This document shows positions 1 to 5,646 of a stretch of 5,646 nt of DNA, in pieces. This DNA comes from Alphaproteobacteria bacterium (GTDB lineage Bacteria > Pseudomonadota > Alphaproteobacteria > Elsterales > Elsteraceae). The position numbers and the translations under genes are program-made. The notes below the pieces were generated by a model, which worked only from the letters and a program-made list of their open reading frames with translations, made no database searches and was not told the DNA's origin. Numbering within the stretch: the first letter of the stretch is position 1; the number at the start of each line of letters is the position of its first letter. Where the stretch lies: NCBI GenBank assembly GCA_013297545.1, contig JAAFHH010000226.1, forward strand, positions 1 through 5,646, read 5' to 3'.

Positions 1-20
1 AACGGGTCAGGGGCTTGCCA

Positions 21-602
21 TCAAGCCGTGAAGACGCCGCAGGTGCGGTAGCACACGACCCGATCCGTTGCCGACAGCTCGTCCAGCAAGAACGCCGCTG
101 GCTGCCCAGCCAATGTTCGCGCGGTATAGAGGTTGGCGGTTGCCGCCGTCATCGCGGGCGACAGTGCGCGCGCCCGTTGCAACGCGATGGCACCCGCGGC
201 TGCGCCACCGTGATCGATCAGGTGGTAGCCGAGTTTGTACCACCCCATCGGATCATTGGGATGCCGCTCCGCCCAGCGCCGCCAGAGCGCGATCGCGCCG
301 GCGCGGTCGGCACGCCGCACCAAGGCATTGGCCAAGTGATCCAGCAGCTCGATGTGATCGGGCAGAGCCCGGACTGCGGCTTCTAGGATCACCACCGCAA
401 CATCGGTGCGATGAAAGGCAATCATCACGGCTGCTTGGGCGAGGGCCGACCGGGCGTTCACAGGCTCGGCCAACCACAGCTGGAGCGTCTGATTGGCGGC
501 TTCCTGCCCGGCGGCCGTAGCGACAGCGGAGAGCGTATCGAGGGCACGCGGGCCATCAATGTCGCTGCGCGACAGGAGTGCGAGAGCTTCAGTCATCTGC
601 AT
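21..602 (-). CDS. TPR-repeat protein of unknown specific role
   Basis: This encodes a protein of 193 residues that looks entirely helical and alanine/leucine rich. Three tetratricopeptide-like units can be seen, at about residues 53-82, 85-117 and 119-150. They have the usual small-residue and aromatic pattern, for example LANALVRRADRAGAIALWRR followed by a helix-breaking P, then WYKLGYHLIDHGG. TPR arrays normally bind other proteins, so an adaptor role is inferred; no catalytic motif, signal peptide or membrane segment is visible. The frame stays open upstream to an ATG at 755, but those extra 51 residues are Arg/Ser rich, do not look like TPR, and would fill the intergenic region. I therefore prefer the ATG at 602; the next ATG, at 596, is equally possible. 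A weak GTGGG lies just before 602. The gene is divergent from the oxidoreductase gene, which gives no firm clue to its function. The short C-terminal tail carries two cysteines (C184, C188). Confidence 0.8.
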   Translation of the reverse strand: MQMTEALALLSRSDIDGPRALDTLSAVATAAGQEAANQTLQLWLAEPVNARSALAQAAVMIAFHRTDVAVVILEAAVRALPDHIELLDHLANALVRRADRAGAIALWRRWAERHPNDPMGWYKLGYHLIDHGGAAAGAIALQRARALSPAMTAATANLYTARTLAGQPAAFLLDELSATDRVVCYRTCGVFTA

Positions 603-609
603 ACCCACG

Positions 610-615
610 GTTATA
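610..615 (-). promoter_or_regulatory. candidate -10 element for the TPR gene
   Basis: Read on the minus strand this is TATAAC, a good match to the sigma-70 -10 consensus in otherwise GC-rich DNA. It ends only 7 bp before the preferred ATG at 602, so a transcript from it would be nearly leaderless. The matching -35 position (633-638, TGGTCG on the minus strand) is weak. This is a prediction from motif and position only. Confidence 0.3.
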
Positions 616-754
616 CGCGAAAACCCCCCGCGCGACCACCGTTCCTGGCGCGCACGATTCGACCGCCCCGAGGCTGCGCGATGCACGAACAGCTCACAAA
701 CAGGTAAGCATCCCTGCCGTTTCTTGCGTTCTTGCAGCGGGCTGCTGGCGGCCA

Positions 755-783
755 TTGCTCTCGTCTGGCCGCGCGCCTAGCGT
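755..783 (+). promoter_or_regulatory. candidate sigma-70 promoter for the oxidoreductase gene
   Basis: TTGCTC (755-760) and TAGCGT (778-783) are 17 bp apart. They resemble the better candidate found upstream of hpf (TTGACG-N17-TAGGGT). Transcription would begin near 790 and leave a leader of about 30 nt that holds the strong ribosome binding site GGAGGT at 805-810. Both hexamers are imperfect, so this is a tentative call. Confidence 0.3.
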
Positions 784-819
784 GACGCCTAGGGACATTC
801 GGGGGGAGGTCCAGCCGCC

Positions 820-3800
820 ATGGCACCGTTCGACGCAAGCTACCAACTCGATCATCGCTACACCCGCACCTCGGGTCGGGTGTTCATGACCGGCACGCAA
901 GCGCTGGTGCGCTTACCCATGCTTCAGCGTGACCGCGACCGGGCCGCGGGCCTCAACACCGGCGGCTTTATCTCCGGCTATCGCGGCTCGCCGTTGGGTG
1001 GGCTCGACAAGGGCTTGTGGGAGGCGCGCAAGCACCTCGCCGCCCACGACATCGTGTTCCAGCCCGGCCTCAATGAAGATTTGGCGGCAACCGCTGTCTG
1101 GGGCTCCCAGCAGGCGAGCCTTTATCCTGACACCCGCGTCGATGGCGTGTTCGCCATGTGGTACGGCAAGGGGCCGGGCGTCGATCGGTCGGGCGACGTG
1201 CTCAAGCACGGCAACAACGCTGGATCCTCGGCCAAGGGCGGTGTGCTGGTGCTGGCGGGCGATGATCACGCCTGCAAATCCTCCACCTTGCCGCACCAGT
1301 CCGAATACGCGTTTATGGACGCGATGATCCCGGTGCTGAACCCGGCGGGCGTGCAAGAAATCCTCGACTACGGCTTGATTGGCTGGGCGATGAGCCGGTT
1401 TTCCGGCTGCTGGATCGCGATGAAAACGATCGCGGAGACGGTCGACAGTTCTGCCTCCGTCAGCCTCGACCGTTTGGCCGATCCAGCGATCATACCGACC
1501 GACTTCGCGATGCCGCACGGCGGCCTCAACCTGCGCTGGCCGGATAAGCCGATCGAGCAGGAACTCCGCTTGATGCGCCACAAGCTCTACGCCGCCTTGG
1601 CGTTTGCGCGCGCCAACCGGCTGAACCATGTGGTGATGGCCGCGCCCCGCCCGCGCTTTGGCATTGTGACCACGGGTAAGAGCTACCTCGATGTCCGCCA
1701 AGCGCTGGATGATCTGGGCATCGATGCCGCACTCGCCGCCGAGATCGGCTTGACCGTCTACAAAGTCGGCATGCCCTGGCCGCTCGAGCGCGACGGCATT
1801 CGCCACTTCGCCGAAGGCCTGCAGGAAATCCTGGTGGTCGAAGAGAAGCGCGCGGTGATCGAAAACCAGCTGAAAGAACAGCTCTACAACTGGCAGGCGG
1901 ACGTGCGCCCGCGCGTGGTTGGCAAGTTCGACGAACAGGGCCAGTGGATCTTGCCGTCCTCGGGCGAACTGTCCCCGGCCACCATCGCCAAGGTGATCGC
2001 CGCCCGCCTCGCCCCGTTCTACACCTCTGAGCGCATGGCCGAGCGTGTTGGCGTGATCGAACAAAAGGAACGCGACCTCGCCGGCATCGTGCCAGCGCTC
2101 GACCGGGTTCCCACCTTCTGTTCCGGCTGCCCGCACAACACCTCGACCCAAGTGCCGGAGGGCAGCCGCGCACTCGCCGGCATCGGTTGCCACTACATGG
2201 TGACCTGGATGGACCGGCGCACCGAAACCTTCTCCCAGATGGGTGGCGAAGGGGTGGCGTGGATCGGCCAAGCACCGTTCACGACCGAAACCCATGTGTT
2301 CGCGAACCTGGGCGACGGCACCTACAGCCATTCCGGCCTGCTGGCGATCCGGGCTGCCGTCGCGGCCAAAGTGGCGATCACCTACAAGATCTTGTTCAAC
2401 GACGCGGTTGCCATGACCGGCGGCCAGCCGGTCGACGCCCCGCTCACCGTCCCGCAACTGTCGGCCCAGCTGGCCGCCGAGGGCGTGCACCCGATCATCG
2501 TGGTGACGGATGAGCCAGACAAATACCCGATCGGTGCCGGCTTTGCGCCCGGCACCACCATCCGCCACCGCGACGAACTCGAAGCGGTGCAGCGGGAGTT
2601 GCGCGAGCAGCCGAGCGTCAGCGCGCTGATCTACGACCAAACCTGTGCCACCGAAAAACGCCGGCGGCGCAAGCGCGGCCAGATGGCCGATCCCGCCACC
2701 CGGGTCGTCATCAACGAGAGCGTATGCGAAGGCTGCGGCGATTGCGGCGTGCAGTCGAACTGCGTCTCCATCGTGCCGGTTGAAACTGAATTCGGCCGCA
2801 AGCGCCAGATCGACCAGTCCTCCTGCAACAAAGATCTGTCCTGCGTGCGTGGCTTCTGTCCGTCGTTCGTGACGGTTGAGGGCGGCACCTTGAAGAAGCC
2901 GAAGCCCGCCGCCGCTGGCAGTTGGCCCGATCTGCCGGACCCCACCCTCATCCCCGTCGACCAGCCTTACAGCGTGCTGGTGACCGGCGTCGGTGGGACC
3001 GGTGTGGTGACCATCGCCCAGCTGCTTGGTATGGCAGCGCACCTCGAAGGCCGTGGTGTCTCTGTCCTCGACATGACCGGTCTCGCGCAAAAGGGTGGGG
3101 CTGTGTTCAGCCATGTCCGCATCGGACAGTCCGCGGACAGTCTCAAAGCGGTGCGGATCGCGGCTGGCCAGGCGAACCTGGTGCTGGGGGCGGATTTCGT
3201 CACCACCGGCTCGTCCGACGCGCTGGCCAAGATGCGCGCGGGTGTCACCACCGTGCTGGTCAACACCCACCAGACCATGACGTCGGACTTCACCCGCAAG
3301 CCCGACCTCGCCTTCCCGAGTGATGCGCTGGAACGCGCGATCCGCCAAGCGGCGGGCGATGCCGGTGTGCTGGCGCTGGATGCCACCGGCATCGCAACCG
3401 GCCTGCTGGGTGATGCGATTGCTACCAACTGCTTTTTGCTGGGCTTTGCCAGCCAACGCGGCCTGCTGCCGGTCAGCCCATCTGCGCTGGAGCGCGCGAT
3501 TGAGCTCAACGGCCAGGCCGTTGGCTTCAACCGCCAAGCGTTCCTGTGGGGCCGGCGTGCCGCCCTGGACCTGCCCGCCGTCATCGCGGCCGCCCGACCC
3601 GCGACGGCCGCACCCGCGCACCGGCGCTTGGCCGAAACGCTGGACGAAGCGATCACCCGCCGCGTCGCGTTCCTGACGGACTATCAAGACGCCGCCTACG
3701 CCGAACGCTACCGCACCCGCGTCGCCGAGGTTCGCGCGGCTGAAGCTGCACGCATCGGCACCGACCGGCTGACGGCAGCCGTCGCGCGCTATCTGTTCAA

Positions 3801-4293
3801 GGTGATGGCCTACAAGGACGAATACGAAGTCGCCCGCCTCTACACCGACGGCACCTTCGCGGCCACGGTCGCCGCCCAATTCGAAGGCGACTACAAGCTG
3901 GTCTATACCCTCGCCCCGCCGCTGCTGTCGGAGGTCAACGCCACCACCGGCCGGCCGGACAAGCGCCGCTTCGGCCCTTGGATGACCCACGCCTTTGCAC
4001 TGCTGGCGCGTCTCAAAGGGCTGCGCGGCACCAAATGGGACATCTTCGGCTACAGCCAAGAACGCCGCGACGAACGCGCGCTGATCCAGCAGTACGACGC
4101 GGACATCACCCTGATCCTCAGCCACTTGAGTGCCGACAGTCTGGACGCCGCCGTGACGCTCGCCAGCATACCGGAACGGATTCGCGGCTACGGCCCGGTC
4201 AAGCACCGCCACCGCCAAGAAGCCCACGCGTTGCGCGAGGCGGCCTTGGCGGCCTTGGCGGCCCTGACGACGCCGCAGCGGCGCGCGGCCTAG
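820..4293 (+). CDS. fused indolepyruvate:ferredoxin oxidoreductase (alpha-beta fusion)
   Basis: This 1157-residue enzyme oxidatively decarboxylates indolepyruvate and probably other aryl-pyruvates to acyl-CoA, reducing ferredoxin in the cytoplasm. Residues 1-400 form the pyruvate-oxidoreductase-like N-terminal part. It includes GFISGYRGSPLGGLD (49-63) and GLNEDLAATAVWG (83-95), whose E86 is the likely glutamate that activates the cofactor. Residues 430-610 form the thiamine-diphosphate binding domain: CSGCPHNT (434-441), C457, and GDG (498-500) followed after 26 residues by N527, then DAVAMTGGQ. A cysteine-rich iron-sulfur region follows (C636, C639, C642, C648, C669, C675, C680, with C609 upstream). 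Residues 717-910 are the gamma-type domain, with VTGVGGTGVV (721-730) and GLAQKGGAVFSHVRIG (754-769). Residues 930-1140 are the C-terminal extension of the fused bacterial family (DUF6537-like). The length is typical and no key motif is missing. The start is set by GGAGGT at 805-810, 9 nt before ATG. The exact substrate is inferred from family only. Confidence 0.95.
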   Translation: MAPFDASYQLDHRYTRTSGRVFMTGTQALVRLPMLQRDRDRAAGLNTGGFISGYRGSPLGGLDKGLWEARKHLAAHDIVFQPGLNEDLAATAVWGSQQASLYPDTRVDGVFAMWYGKGPGVDRSGDVLKHGNNAGSSAKGGVLVLAGDDHACKSSTLPHQSEYAFMDAMIPVLNPAGVQEILDYGLIGWAMSRFSGCWIAMKTIAETVDSSASVSLDRLADPAIIPTDFAMPHGGLNLRWPDKPIEQELRLMRHKLYAALAFARANRLNHVVMAAPRPRFGIVTTGKSYLDVRQALDDLGIDAALAAEIGLTVYKVGMPWPLERDGIRHFAEGLQEILVVEEKRAVIENQLKEQLYNWQADVRPRVVGKFDEQGQWILPSSGELSPATIAKVIAARLAPFYTSERMAERVGVIEQKERDLAGIVPALDRVPTFCSGCPHNTSTQVPEGSRALAGIGCHYMVTWMDRRTETFSQMGGEGVAWIGQAPFTTETHVFANLGDGTYSHSGLLAIRAAVAAKVAITYKILFNDAVAMTGGQPVDAPLTVPQLSAQLAAEGVHPIIVVTDEPDKYPIGAGFAPGTTIRHRDELEAVQRELREQPSVSALIYDQTCATEKRRRRKRGQMADPATRVVINESVCEGCGDCGVQSNCVSIVPVETEFGRKRQIDQSSCNKDLSCVRGFCPSFVTVEGGTLKKPKPAAAGSWPDLPDPTLIPVDQPYSVLVTGVGGTGVVTIAQLLGMAAHLEGRGVSVLDMTGLAQKGGAVFSHVRIGQSADSLKAVRIAAGQANLVLGADFVTTGSSDALAKMRAGVTTVLVNTHQTMTSDFTRKPDLAFPSDALERAIRQAAGDAGVLALDATGIATGLLGDAIATNCFLLGFASQRGLLPVSPSALERAIELNGQAVGFNRQAFLWGRRAALDLPAVIAAARPATAAPAHRRLAETLDEAITRRVAFLTDYQDAAYAERYRTRVAEVRAAEAARIGTDRLTAAVARYLFKVMAYKDEYEVARLYTDGTFAATVAAQFEGDYKLVYTLAPPLLSEVNATTGRPDKRRFGPWMTHAFALLARLKGLRGTKWDIFGYSQERRDERALIQQYDADITLILSHLSADSLDAAVTLASIPERIRGYGPVKHRHRQEAHALREAALAALAALTTPQRRAA
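4240..4266 (+). repeat. 9-bp tandem repeat coding for Ala-Ala-Leu
   Basis: Three head-to-tail copies of GCGGCCTTG (4240-4248, 4249-4257, and 4258-4266 with one T-to-C change) lie in frame near the end of the oxidoreductase gene and encode AALAALAAL. The unit is a multiple of three, so copy-number change would keep the frame. It falls in the low-complexity C-terminal tail and probably has no catalytic role. Confidence 0.75.
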
Positions 4294-4298
4294 TCCCT

Positions 4299-4339
4299 GG
4301 CAATGTTGCCGATTTGTCACTTTACTGCGTTGCAGCAAC
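4299..4339 (+). terminator. weak inverted repeats after the oxidoreductase gene
   Basis: Two short inverted repeats follow the stop codon: GGCAATGTTGCC at 4299-4310 and GTTGCAGCAAC at 4329-4339. The arms can also pair across (GTTGC at 4305-4309 with GCAAC at 4335-4339). Stems are only about 5 bp and no clear T-run follows, so this would be a poor intrinsic terminator. Some termination is expected here because a promoter candidate for the next operon lies immediately downstream. Confidence 0.2.
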
Positions 4340-4344
4340 CACAC

Positions 4345-4373
4345 TTGACGCTGCCCCGACCCGGCTCTAGGGT
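4345..4373 (+). promoter_or_regulatory. candidate sigma-70 promoter for hpf-ptsN
   Basis: TTGACG (4345-4350) is a near-consensus -35 box. It is followed after 17 bp by TAGGGT (4368-4373), a GC-rich -10 of the type tolerated in alphaproteobacteria. The predicted transcription start, near 4380, would give a leader of about 65 nt before hpf. I saw no sigma-54 type GG-N10-GC element here that was better than this one. Confidence 0.5.
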
Positions 4374-4416
4374 CCGGGCTCCAAAGACATGGTCGAACCG
4401 CACGCGGGGAAAGACC

Positions 4417-4431
4417 ATGCACAGAATATAG
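4417..4431 (+). CDS. possible four-codon leader ORF upstream of hpf
   Basis: ATG CAC AGA ATA TAG encodes MHRI. It is preceded by a Shine-Dalgarno-like GGGGAAAG at 4407-4414 and lies in a different frame from hpf. Its stop codon is 14 nt before the preferred hpf start, which has no clear binding site of its own. Reinitiation or coupled translation is therefore conceivable. An ORF this short can easily occur by chance, so confidence is low. Confidence 0.2.
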   Translation: MHRI

Positions 4432-4445
4432 GCTTGGCGTCGCAA

Positions 4446-5057
4446 ATGAAGGTAACTGTGACCGGTCGTCACCTCGACGTAGGCGAGGCGTTGACCATGC
4501 ATATCAGCGACACGCTGACCGCTGCCGTTGCGAAATACTTCGCCAATGCGCTGGAGGCGTCGGTGGTCGTTGGCCGCAGTGGCCATCTCTACAGCTGTGA
4601 CATCTCGGTGCACGTTGGCCGCGGCGTCAACGCCGTGGCATCGGCGTCTGCGGGGGAGGTCTATCCGGCCTGCGATGCGGCGGTGGATACCGTCGCCAAG
4701 CGGCTGCGCCGCCACAAGCGCCGGTTGAACGATCACCACCGCAACCCGGCACCCGAAAGCATGGCGGCACCCTACGCCGTGCTCGACTTCGTGGCGGACG
4801 ATGCCGAGACCATGTCCGCACCCGATGCGCCGCTGATCGTCGCGGAACTCACCGCAGACATCCTCACCCTCTCGGTTGGCGAAGCGGCGATGCGCCTTGA
4901 TCTTGGCCAGCAACCGTTCCTCTTGTTCAAAAATGCCGCCCATGGAGGGCTCAATCTTGTCTATCGGCGCACCGACGGTAACTACGGATGGATCGACCCC
5001 AGCGCCACGCAGCCTCGCGATGGGATGGCTGCGCTCGGGCGGTCTGCCGGCGCCTAG
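4446..5057 (+). CDS. hpf: long-form ribosome hibernation promoting factor (HPF/RaiA family)
   Basis: This 203-residue protein binds the decoding centre of idle 30S subunits and, through its C-terminal domain, joins two 70S ribosomes into inactive 100S dimers in stationary phase or starvation. Residues 1-100 are the RaiA-like domain: it opens with MKVTVTGRHLDVGEAL, runs through the strand CDISVHVGRG, and ends in the basic helix AKRLRRHKRRLNDHH (84-98). A linker (100-127) leads to the C-terminal dimerisation domain (128-186) with LSVGEAAMRLDLGQQPFLLF and NLVYRRTDGNYGWIDP. Having both domains defines the long form. The frame is open from an ATG at 4389, but family members start at the equivalent of the ATG at 4446, and the 4389 codon would lie only about 9 nt from the predicted transcription start. 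No clear Shine-Dalgarno sequence precedes 4446. ptsN follows after 16 bp, so the two are likely co-transcribed. Confidence 0.93.
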   Translation: MKVTVTGRHLDVGEALTMHISDTLTAAVAKYFANALEASVVVGRSGHLYSCDISVHVGRGVNAVASASAGEVYPACDAAVDTVAKRLRRHKRRLNDHHRNPAPESMAAPYAVLDFVADDAETMSAPDAPLIVAELTADILTLSVGEAAMRLDLGQQPFLLFKNAAHGGLNLVYRRTDGNYGWIDPSATQPRDGMAALGRSAGA

Positions 5058-5073
5058 AGGGTACGAGCGCAGC

Positions 5074-5550
5074 ATGGACATTTCCGATCTGATCTCGCCC
5101 GCGGCGGTGATCGCAAACCTCAAGGCCGGCTCGAAGAAGCAGGCCTTGCAGGACCTCGCGACCCGCGCAGCCCAGCTGCCCGGCATTGCCGAGCGCGCAA
5201 CCGATCGCGACGTGTTCGAAGTGCTGCTGGAACGCGAACGCTTGGGCACCACCGGTGTCGGTGCCGGGATCGCGATCCCGCATGGCAAGCTCGCCCGCCT
5301 CGACGGGCTTTATGGCTTGTTTGCCAAGCTGCACCAGCCGATCGATTTCGAAGCGATCGATGAGCAACCGGTCGACCTGGTGTTCGTGCTGCTCGCACCG
5401 GAAAGTGCCGGTGCTGATCACCTGAAGGCGCTCGCCCGCGTCTCCCGCTTGCTGCGCGATCGCGCGACCTGCGAGAAGCTGCGCGGCTGCGACAGCGCCG
5501 ATGCGCTCTACGCGATCCTGACCGAGAACGCGACGCCGCGGGCGGCTTAA
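5074..5550 (+). CDS. ptsN: PTS EIIA-Ntr regulatory protein
   Basis: This 158-residue cytoplasmic protein is the last phosphate acceptor of the nitrogen-related phosphotransferase system (PtsP to PtsO/NPr to PtsN). It transports no sugar; its phosphorylation state adjusts potassium uptake, stress responses and nitrogen/carbon balance through protein contacts. The whole sequence matches the EIIA type-2 (fructose/mannitol) fold: MDISDLISPAAVI at the N terminus, then KKQALQDLATRAA, VFEVLLERERLGTTGVGAGIAIPHG, and LVFVLLAPESAGADHLKALARVSRLLRD. The phosphorylated histidine is H70 in AIPHGK (codon at 5281-5283). The length is normal. The frame is open further upstream inside hpf, but the family start fits the ATG at 5074, with AGAGGG at 5056-5061 as a somewhat distant binding site that overlaps the hpf stop. 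The TAA stop shares two bases with the stop of the converging gene. Confidence 0.95.
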   Translation: MDISDLISPAAVIANLKAGSKKQALQDLATRAAQLPGIAERATDRDVFEVLLERERLGTTGVGAGIAIPHGKLARLDGLYGLFAKLHQPIDFEAIDEQPVDLVFVLLAPESAGADHLKALARVSRLLRDRATCEKLRGCDSADALYAILTENATPRAA

Positions 5551-5646
5551 GCGGTCAACCGATCGATTTCGGCTTGGACGGCTGCTAGGGCTGCTGGCAG
5601 CGTGGCCGCGAGGGCCGGGACACGTGCGAGCTCGCCATGCAGCGCG
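5547..5646 (-). CDS. C-terminal end of an unidentified gene (cut by window edge)
   Basis: An open minus-strand frame enters from the right edge and ends in TAA at 5549-5547. The 32 visible codons encode an alanine/leucine-rich, probably helical tail ending AAVQAEIDRLTA. Its heptad-like spacing suggests a short amphipathic or coiled-coil helix. Third positions are mostly G/C, as in the neighbouring genes, and no stop occurs in this frame, unlike a random stretch. Function cannot be told from this fragment. It converges on ptsN, and the two stop codons interlock in a TTAA. Confidence 0.6.
   Translation of the reverse strand, partial: ALHGELARVPALAATLPAALAAVQAEIDRLTA

Noticed and set aside
1..21. 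A possible overlapping next gene (TGATG at the TPR stop, ATG at 21-19 on the minus strand)
   Set aside because: The frame ends after four codons (MASP, then TGA), so no gene starts there.
603..755. N-terminal extension of the TPR protein to an ATG at 755
   Set aside because: The extra 51 residues look like non-coding translation and would occupy most of the divergent promoter region.
15..889. Several plus-strand open frames across the TPR gene and the divergent intergenic region
   Set aside because: Their translations are Arg/Pro/Ser rich, typical of off-frame reading in GC-rich DNA; the minus-strand TPR frame explains the region better.
913..4422. A 1169-codon open frame on the minus strand, opposite the oxidoreductase gene
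   Set aside because: Its codons are in exact register with the sense codons, so a stop could arise only where the sense gene uses TTA, CTA or TCA, which are rare in this GC-rich genome. The translation is low complexity and matches no family I recognise, whereas the sense protein has complete catalytic motifs.
4317..5288. A 323-codon open frame on the minus strand across hpf and ptsN
   Set aside because: It is a shadow of two well-recognised plus-strand genes and has no family resemblance or binding site.
5590..5601. GCTGCTGGCAGC hairpin as a terminator for ptsN
   Set aside because: The stem is about 5 bp with almost no loop and no T-run, and it lies inside the converging coding frame.

Overview
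The window looks like ordinary chromosomal DNA from a GC-rich alphaproteobacterium. Similarity of the products to Rhodospirillales-type proteins is my impression from recalled families, not a search result. Three points support this: G/C is strongly preferred at third codon positions, the 1157-residue indolepyruvate oxidoreductase is a single fused chain, and hpf is followed directly by ptsN. I saw no mobile element, CRISPR array, tRNA, rRNA or sign of recent transfer.

Layout, left to right. A minus-strand gene (21-602) encodes a small protein of TPR-like helical repeats. A 217-bp divergent intergenic region (603-819) holds candidate promoters for both flanking genes. The large plus-strand gene (820-4293) encodes a fused indolepyruvate:ferredoxin oxidoreductase, with thiamine-diphosphate, iron-sulfur and gamma-type domains plus a C-terminal extension. 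A 152-bp intergenic region (4294-4445) follows. It contains two short inverted repeats, a good TTGACG-N17-TAGGGT promoter candidate and a possible four-codon leader ORF. Next come hpf (4446-5057, long-form ribosome hibernation factor) and ptsN (5074-5550, EIIA-Ntr), 16 bp apart and almost certainly one operon. The right edge holds the last 32 codons of a minus-strand gene whose stop codon interlocks with that of ptsN.

How they fit together. The oxidoreductase is a catabolic enzyme that passes electrons from aryl-pyruvates (from aromatic amino acids) to ferredoxin; no ferredoxin gene is in the window. hpf and ptsN form a stress and nutrient-status module: Hpf dimerises idle ribosomes, and PtsN is the phosphorylatable output of the nitrogen-related PTS. 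In many proteobacteria this pair lies behind lptB and rpoN; here the gene upstream is the oxidoreductase, and hpf has its own promoter candidate. I found no convincing new biological system. The points most worth a second look are the hpf leader, the separation of hpf-ptsN from rpoN, and the interlocked ptsN stop codon.
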